From Desulfobacterales bacterium (GTDB lineage Bacteria; Desulfobacterota; Desulfobacteria; Desulfobacterales; JAUCGF01), in the NCBI GenBank assembly GCA_029940345.1, contig JAOZRC010000197.1:1-8667 (forward strand): a stretch of 8,667 nt of DNA, read 5' to 3'. The position numbers and the translations under genes are program-made. Below the pieces are notes generated by a model. The model worked only from the letters and a program-made list of their open reading frames with translations. It did not search any database and had not been told where the DNA came from. Below, piece by piece: positions 6,409 to 8,667 of this stretch; position 1 is the first letter of the stretch, and each line of letters opens with the position of its first letter.

Positions 6409-6446
6409 GGCCAGTGCAAAATGCTAAACCATCGGTTTAGCACTCC
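6382..6446. repeat. Double palindrome (25-bp arms, each itself palindromic)
   Basis: The left arm 6382-6406 begins GGAGTGCTGAACCG and matches the reverse complement of the right arm 6422-6446 at 23 of 25 positions. Each arm also contains its own palindrome: CTGAACC-GAA-GGTTTAG on the left and CTAAACC-ATC-GGTTTAG on the right. It can form one 25-bp hairpin or two small ones. It ends about 50 bp before the solute-binding protein start. Confidence 0.75.
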
Positions 6447-6451
6447 TTATT

Positions 6452-6485
6452 TTTAGAAGAAAATCCGACCAATTTATAAGGTCGG
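6452..6485 (+). promoter_or_regulatory. Possible promoter/operator of the solute-binding protein gene
   Basis: CCGACC (6465-6470) and GGTCGG (6480-6485) form a perfect 6-bp inverted repeat around AATTTATAA. The loop includes most of TATAAG (6475-6480), a possible -10, with TTTAGA (6452-6457) 17 bp upstream as a weak -35. If real, the leader would be only about 11 nt and the palindrome would be an operator over the -10. Alternatively it is an RNA hairpin just upstream of the ribosome-binding site GAAAGGA (6486-6492). Confidence 0.3.
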
Positions 6486-6497
6486 GAAAGGACAAAT

Positions 6498-7262
6498 ATG
6501 TTAAAAAAGATCGTATTATTCATGTTAATCTTAGGGTTCAGTACAGGTTTGGCGGACGCTAAAACCATCAAAATAGGGACTGATATGTCCAACTGGTATC
6601 CGTTTACCTTTAAGGAAAAAGGAAATTCGGTGGGAATGCATGTTGATATCGTAACCACGGCACTCACTAATCTGGGTCACCAACCGGTTTTTACGCCAAT
6701 GGCCTGGAAAGAGTGTTTAGCAAAAACCGGTATAGGGGCTTATGATGCGCTCGTATCAGGTTCGTACAAAGAGAAACGTGCTCTGTCACTTATCTATCCG
6801 CCGGATGCCGCGACTGCGCAAAAATCCAAGTGGCGTATCATGCAGGTGGAATATGTCCTGGTAACCCCTGCGGCGCATTCTTATGAATTTAAAGGAGATG
6901 TTAAAACACTGCCGACGCCTGTAAGAGCGCCATTGGGTTATTCGATAGTGGATGATTTAAGAGCCAAAGGGCTGAAAGTGATCACAAATAATACGAGGAG
7001 AAACCTGAAAAGTATCGACCGGCTGAAGCAAGGATGCGTGATAACACCGCCTGAAAATGCCATCCGTTTGCTAAAGGAATTGGAACTCGAAGACCGCTTA
7101 AAAATTCATGCCAAGCCGGTTAAATCCAAATCCTATTTTATGTTGTTTTCTAAAAAAGCTGAAGGTATTAGCCAAGCGGAAATAGAAAAGATTTGGGATG
7201 AGATTGCAAGATTACGAGACGATGAACAATTCATGCAACAGTTGTTTGAAAAGTATGATTAG
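6498..7262 (+). CDS. Periplasmic solute-binding protein, family 3 (amino-acid-type)
   Basis: This 254-aa protein has a clear Sec signal peptide: MLKK, a hydrophobic core IVLFMLILGFSTGLA, and likely cleavage after ADA at residue 21. The mature part starts KTIKIGTDMSNWYPFTFKEK, the first lobe of SBP_bac_3 proteins that bind amino acids or similar small polar ligands. VGMHVDIVTTALTNLG follows (45-60), then YDALVSGSYKEKRALSLIYP (82-101), the family segment whose Arg often contacts the ligand carboxylate. The C-terminal helix EKIWDEIARLRDDEQFMQQLFEKY is also typical. GAAAGGA precedes the ATG. No permease or ATPase gene is adjacent, so it is an orphan that may serve a transporter elsewhere or act as a sensory protein. 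The ligand cannot be told from sequence. Confidence 0.85.
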   Translation: MLKKIVLFMLILGFSTGLADAKTIKIGTDMSNWYPFTFKEKGNSVGMHVDIVTTALTNLGHQPVFTPMAWKECLAKTGIGAYDALVSGSYKEKRALSLIYPPDAATAQKSKWRIMQVEYVLVTPAAHSYEFKGDVKTLPTPVRAPLGYSIVDDLRAKGLKVITNNTRRNLKSIDRLKQGCVITPPENAIRLLKELELEDRLKIHAKPVKSKSYFMLFSKKAEGISQAEIEKIWDEIARLRDDEQFMQQLFEKYD

Positions 7263-7628
7263 AGGATTGCCAAACGAACAGTTGTTTATCAAAAATTCGA
7301 CCTGTGCAATTCCTTCAGAGTCCATCAGGACGGCATATTTGTAGTTTAATTGCGCATATTCTTTTATGTTGCTATAAATGCGAATTAAGGGTTGAATCTG
7401 ACTGTGTAAATTCAGGGTGTTACAAGCCTGTTTCGGTCAATGCTCTGGCGTAACCCGCCGTAACCCATTGTTTTTATTGCATCCGAAAATTTCAACCCTT
7501 AATTGGCATTATAAATATGCCGTCCCGATGGGACTCTGACAGAATCAAAGCCGATTGTGCTACAAATATGCCGCTCCCACGGAGTTTTTGAGGAATATTT
7601 CAGTTTAATCGTACAGGTCGAAAAATTT
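7263..7628. repeat. Decayed large inverted repeat with hairpin units
   Basis: No gene is supported. The two halves are imperfect inverted copies. CGACCTGTGCAATT near 7299-7312 mirrors 7605-7620. CAGAGTCCATCAGGACGGC near 7317-7335 mirrors the 7515-7545 block TATGCCGTCCCGATGGGACT. ATTAAGGGTTGAA at 7385-7397 mirrors TTCAACCCTTAAT at 7491-7503. A further unit CTACAAATATGCCGCTCCC sits at 7560-7578. The middle holds the short repeat CGTAACCCGCCGTAACCC (near 7450-7467). It looks like a degraded non-autonomous element plus dispersed short hairpin repeats. Confidence 0.6.
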
Positions 7629-7673
7629 CGTCATTTATTCACACTACGACATCCCGGCTAATGACGGTTTTTT
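7629..7673 (+). terminator. Possible rho-independent terminator (plus strand)
   Basis: CGTCATT (7629-7635) pairs with AATGACG (7660-7666), followed by G and six T (7668-7673). The 24-nt loop is long, so the call is weak. It would stop plus-strand transcripts just before the convergent DUF202 gene. Confidence 0.35.
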
Positions 7674-7683
7674 GTTGCGCTAT

Positions 7684-8103
7684 TTAACGCAGAAACAATT
7701 CAATCAGCGCAAACAAACCGATGCAGAGCAGCACCAGCGCGACTGCTTCGGTCAACGGCCATTGCGGCATGTACGTATAACCCGACTTTTTGATTGCTTT
7801 AAGGACACGCCAATGATCAAACACAGCGCCGATCAACGCAAGCGTTCCCAGCGCAATAAAAGCGCCGCCAAAGATCCGGGCGCTGTATATCTGATTGATC
7901 ACTTCGGCAGGCCTGGCGATTTCAATATAGTGAAATACTTTGCTGATGCCAAAGCCGAAGCCGATCAGGGTCAATGACGTACGAATCCAGGCCATCAGCG
8001 TGCGGTCAGCGGCTTCACGGTTGCGTTCCCGCGCCAGATCCGTCGTCGTGTGTGCGTCTTTTACGATATGGTCAGATTTATTGGTAAACTTGAGTTCCTT
8101 CAT
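7684..8103 (-). CDS. DUF202 (YidH-like) inner-membrane protein
   Basis: The 139-aa product matches the DUF202 family. It has a polar N-terminus, the family signature ERNREAADRTLMAWIRTSLT (26-45), and three predicted membrane segments: LTLIGFGFGISKVF (44-57), IFGGAFIALGTLALIGAVF (77-95) and AVALVLLCIGLFALIELFL (120-138). The biochemical function of this family is not well established; members are small inner-membrane proteins. I chose the ATG at 8103, which opens MKELKFTNKSDHIVKD and has GAAAG about 6 nt upstream. The open frame continues upstream to 8406, but that part shows no family similarity, no good ribosome-binding site, and a low-complexity AKRQAASESKAKRQ stretch. It stands alone, convergent with the solute-binding protein gene. 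Confidence 0.85.
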   Translation of the reverse strand: MKELKFTNKSDHIVKDAHTTTDLARERNREAADRTLMAWIRTSLTLIGFGFGISKVFHYIEIARPAEVINQIYSARIFGGAFIALGTLALIGAVFDHWRVLKAIKKSGYTYMPQWPLTEAVALVLLCIGLFALIELFLR

Positions 8104-8203
8104 AACAACTTTCAGCAAGGATTGAAGGTTTATTGTTGGTGAGATTAAGGATGCTGACCACAATGAATCCGATGGTCGCCCCCATGTGTTTTTTATTCCA
8201 CAT
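8078..8203 (-). CDS. Possible 41-aa small membrane protein overlapping the DUF202 start
   Basis: This minus-strand ORF reads MWNKKHMGATIGFIVVSILN and ends YEGTQVYQ. It has a charged N-terminus and one hydrophobic segment (GATIGFIVVSILNL), as in small membrane proteins or the stub of a signal-anchored protein. It overlaps the DUF202 start by 26 bp in another frame, which would couple their translation. The upstream GGTG is a poor ribosome-binding site and I recognise no family, so it may be chance or the 5' remnant of a lost gene. Confidence 0.25.
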   Translation of the reverse strand: MWNKKHMGATIGFIVVSILNLTNNKPSILAESCYEGTQVYQ

Positions 8204-8403
8204 GTTACACCAAATTTAACAGTATCAAGGCTCCCCCAGGAAGACAGAGGCCACAGAAGAGCAGCTATCTGCCGTTTAGCCTTGCTCTCAGAGGCTGCCT
8301 GCCTTTTGGCATGGCGCACTTCTATCAGACGGAAAATATCGTCTGATGTGGTGACTCGCCGAGGAAGGAAGAAAGCTGGCAAAACTGTTATATTTGCAAA
8401 GAC
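8204..8403. other. Upstream region of DUF202, no clear gene
   Basis: An open minus-strand frame crosses this stretch without recognisable similarity or ribosome-binding site. The only clear structure is a perfect 8-bp palindrome, ATCAGACG (8324-8331) with CGTCTGAT (8340-8347) around an 8-nt loop. It could be a regulator site for the DUF202 gene or a coincidence. Confidence 0.35.
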
Positions 8404-8547
8404 CATAATTTGGGATTTTCATTTTGTGATATTATCATATCGAAACATACGCTTATAAGGTGTCAAGTGTCTTTAGCTGTCAGGACGTTTACGCTAAAGA
8501 CTGAAACCTGGTACCTGAAAACATAATTTTGAAAATCACAAATTATG
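8404..8547. repeat. 144-bp segment with 18-bp terminal inverted repeats
   Basis: CATAATTTGGGATTTTCA (8404-8421) matches the reverse complement of 8530-8547 at 17 of 18 positions. Inside are a 9-bp stem GTCTTTAGC (8469-8477) with GCTAAAGAC (8493-8501) and a smaller stem CATAATTT (8522-8529) with AAATTATG (8540-8547). The size and ends fit a MITE-like element. No clear target duplication is visible. Confidence 0.55.
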
Positions 8548-8570
8548 ACCTTGCCGAATATATATAGTAT

Positions 8571-8646
8571 TCCAATTTTGGTTTTTCTTGGTGGTACACG
8601 CAAACTGAAGTTTACACTCCTTTATTTTGGAAAAACCAAAATTGGA
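8571..8646. repeat. 76-bp element with perfect 17-bp inverted repeats
   Basis: TCCAATTTTGGTTTTTC (8571-8587) pairs perfectly with GAAAAACCAAAATTGGA (8630-8646) around a 42-nt loop. The loop holds AAACT-GA-AGTTT and GTTTACACT, reminiscent of the dispersed repeat at 2191/6339. AT-rich AGTAT sequences flank both ends. It may be a small MITE, or on either strand an RNA hairpin. No gene lies between here and the window end. Confidence 0.6.
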
Positions 8647-8667
8647 TTAGTATACTAAACAGAGTTA

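Noticed and set aside
6382..6446. CIRCE-like heat-shock operator (GAGTGCT / AGCACTC)
   Set aside because: CIRCE is TTAGCACTC-N9-GAGTGCTAA. Here the half sites have the opposite order and a much larger spacing, and the element precedes a solute-binding protein gene.
7263..7631. CRISPR array
   Set aside because: The repeated units are few, diverged, in both orientations and unevenly spaced, and no cas gene is near.
8104..8406. N-terminal extension of the DUF202 protein
   Set aside because: No family similarity, no ribosome-binding site at the far ATG, and DUF202 proteins normally have about the 139-aa length.

Overview
This is an 8.7-kb bacterial window of moderate G+C with short protein genes separated by repeat-rich intergenic DNA. 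Gene style suggests a Gram-negative, possibly Desulfobacterota (sulfate-reducer-like). The clues are a paired Hsp20/Lon locus, BrnT/BrnA and HicB modules, a decayed Rpn-family gene, an orphan family-3 solute-binding protein and many small palindromic elements. This placement is inference; no rRNA, tRNA or marker gene confirms it.

Left part (1-2300): a toxin-antitoxin scrapyard. A 41-codon ORF of unknown function overlaps a HicB-like antitoxin gene. The HicB stop codon abuts, in the same reading frame, a brnT toxin gene that has lost its 5' part. A complete-looking brnA antitoxin gene follows. Next comes an Rpn (PD-(D/E)XK, putative transposase/nuclease) pseudogene carrying a frameshift, a nonsense codon, an inserted pair of GC-rich hairpins, and a 145-bp MITE-like element with 25-bp inverted ends and an 8-bp target duplication.

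Centre (2308-5911): the housekeeping part, a protein quality-control locus. On the minus strand a small heat-shock protein gene is followed by a full-length lon protease gene. Diverging from them on the plus strand is a second, canonical Hsp20 gene. The two directions share a 210-bp intergenic region with a TTGACA promoter-like box inside a short inverted repeat. Hsp20 proteins hold unfolding proteins and Lon degrades them, so joint stress expression is plausible but not shown.

Right part (5912-8667): about 590 bp of nested repeats (a 182-bp MITE-like element and a double palindrome), a secreted solute-binding protein gene with no transporter partner nearby, about 420 bp of decayed inverted repeats, a minus-strand DUF202 (YidH-like) membrane protein gene, and two more inverted-repeat elements at the right edge. 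An approximately 70-bp repeat occurs once at 2191-2260 and again, in opposite orientation, at 6339-6408, so copies bracket the Lon/Hsp20 locus.

I found no convincing new multi-gene system. The most unusual items are the hybrid HicB/BrnT/BrnA locus and the dense, well-delimited non-autonomous elements. One of these elements inserted in frame, without stop codons, into a coding region.
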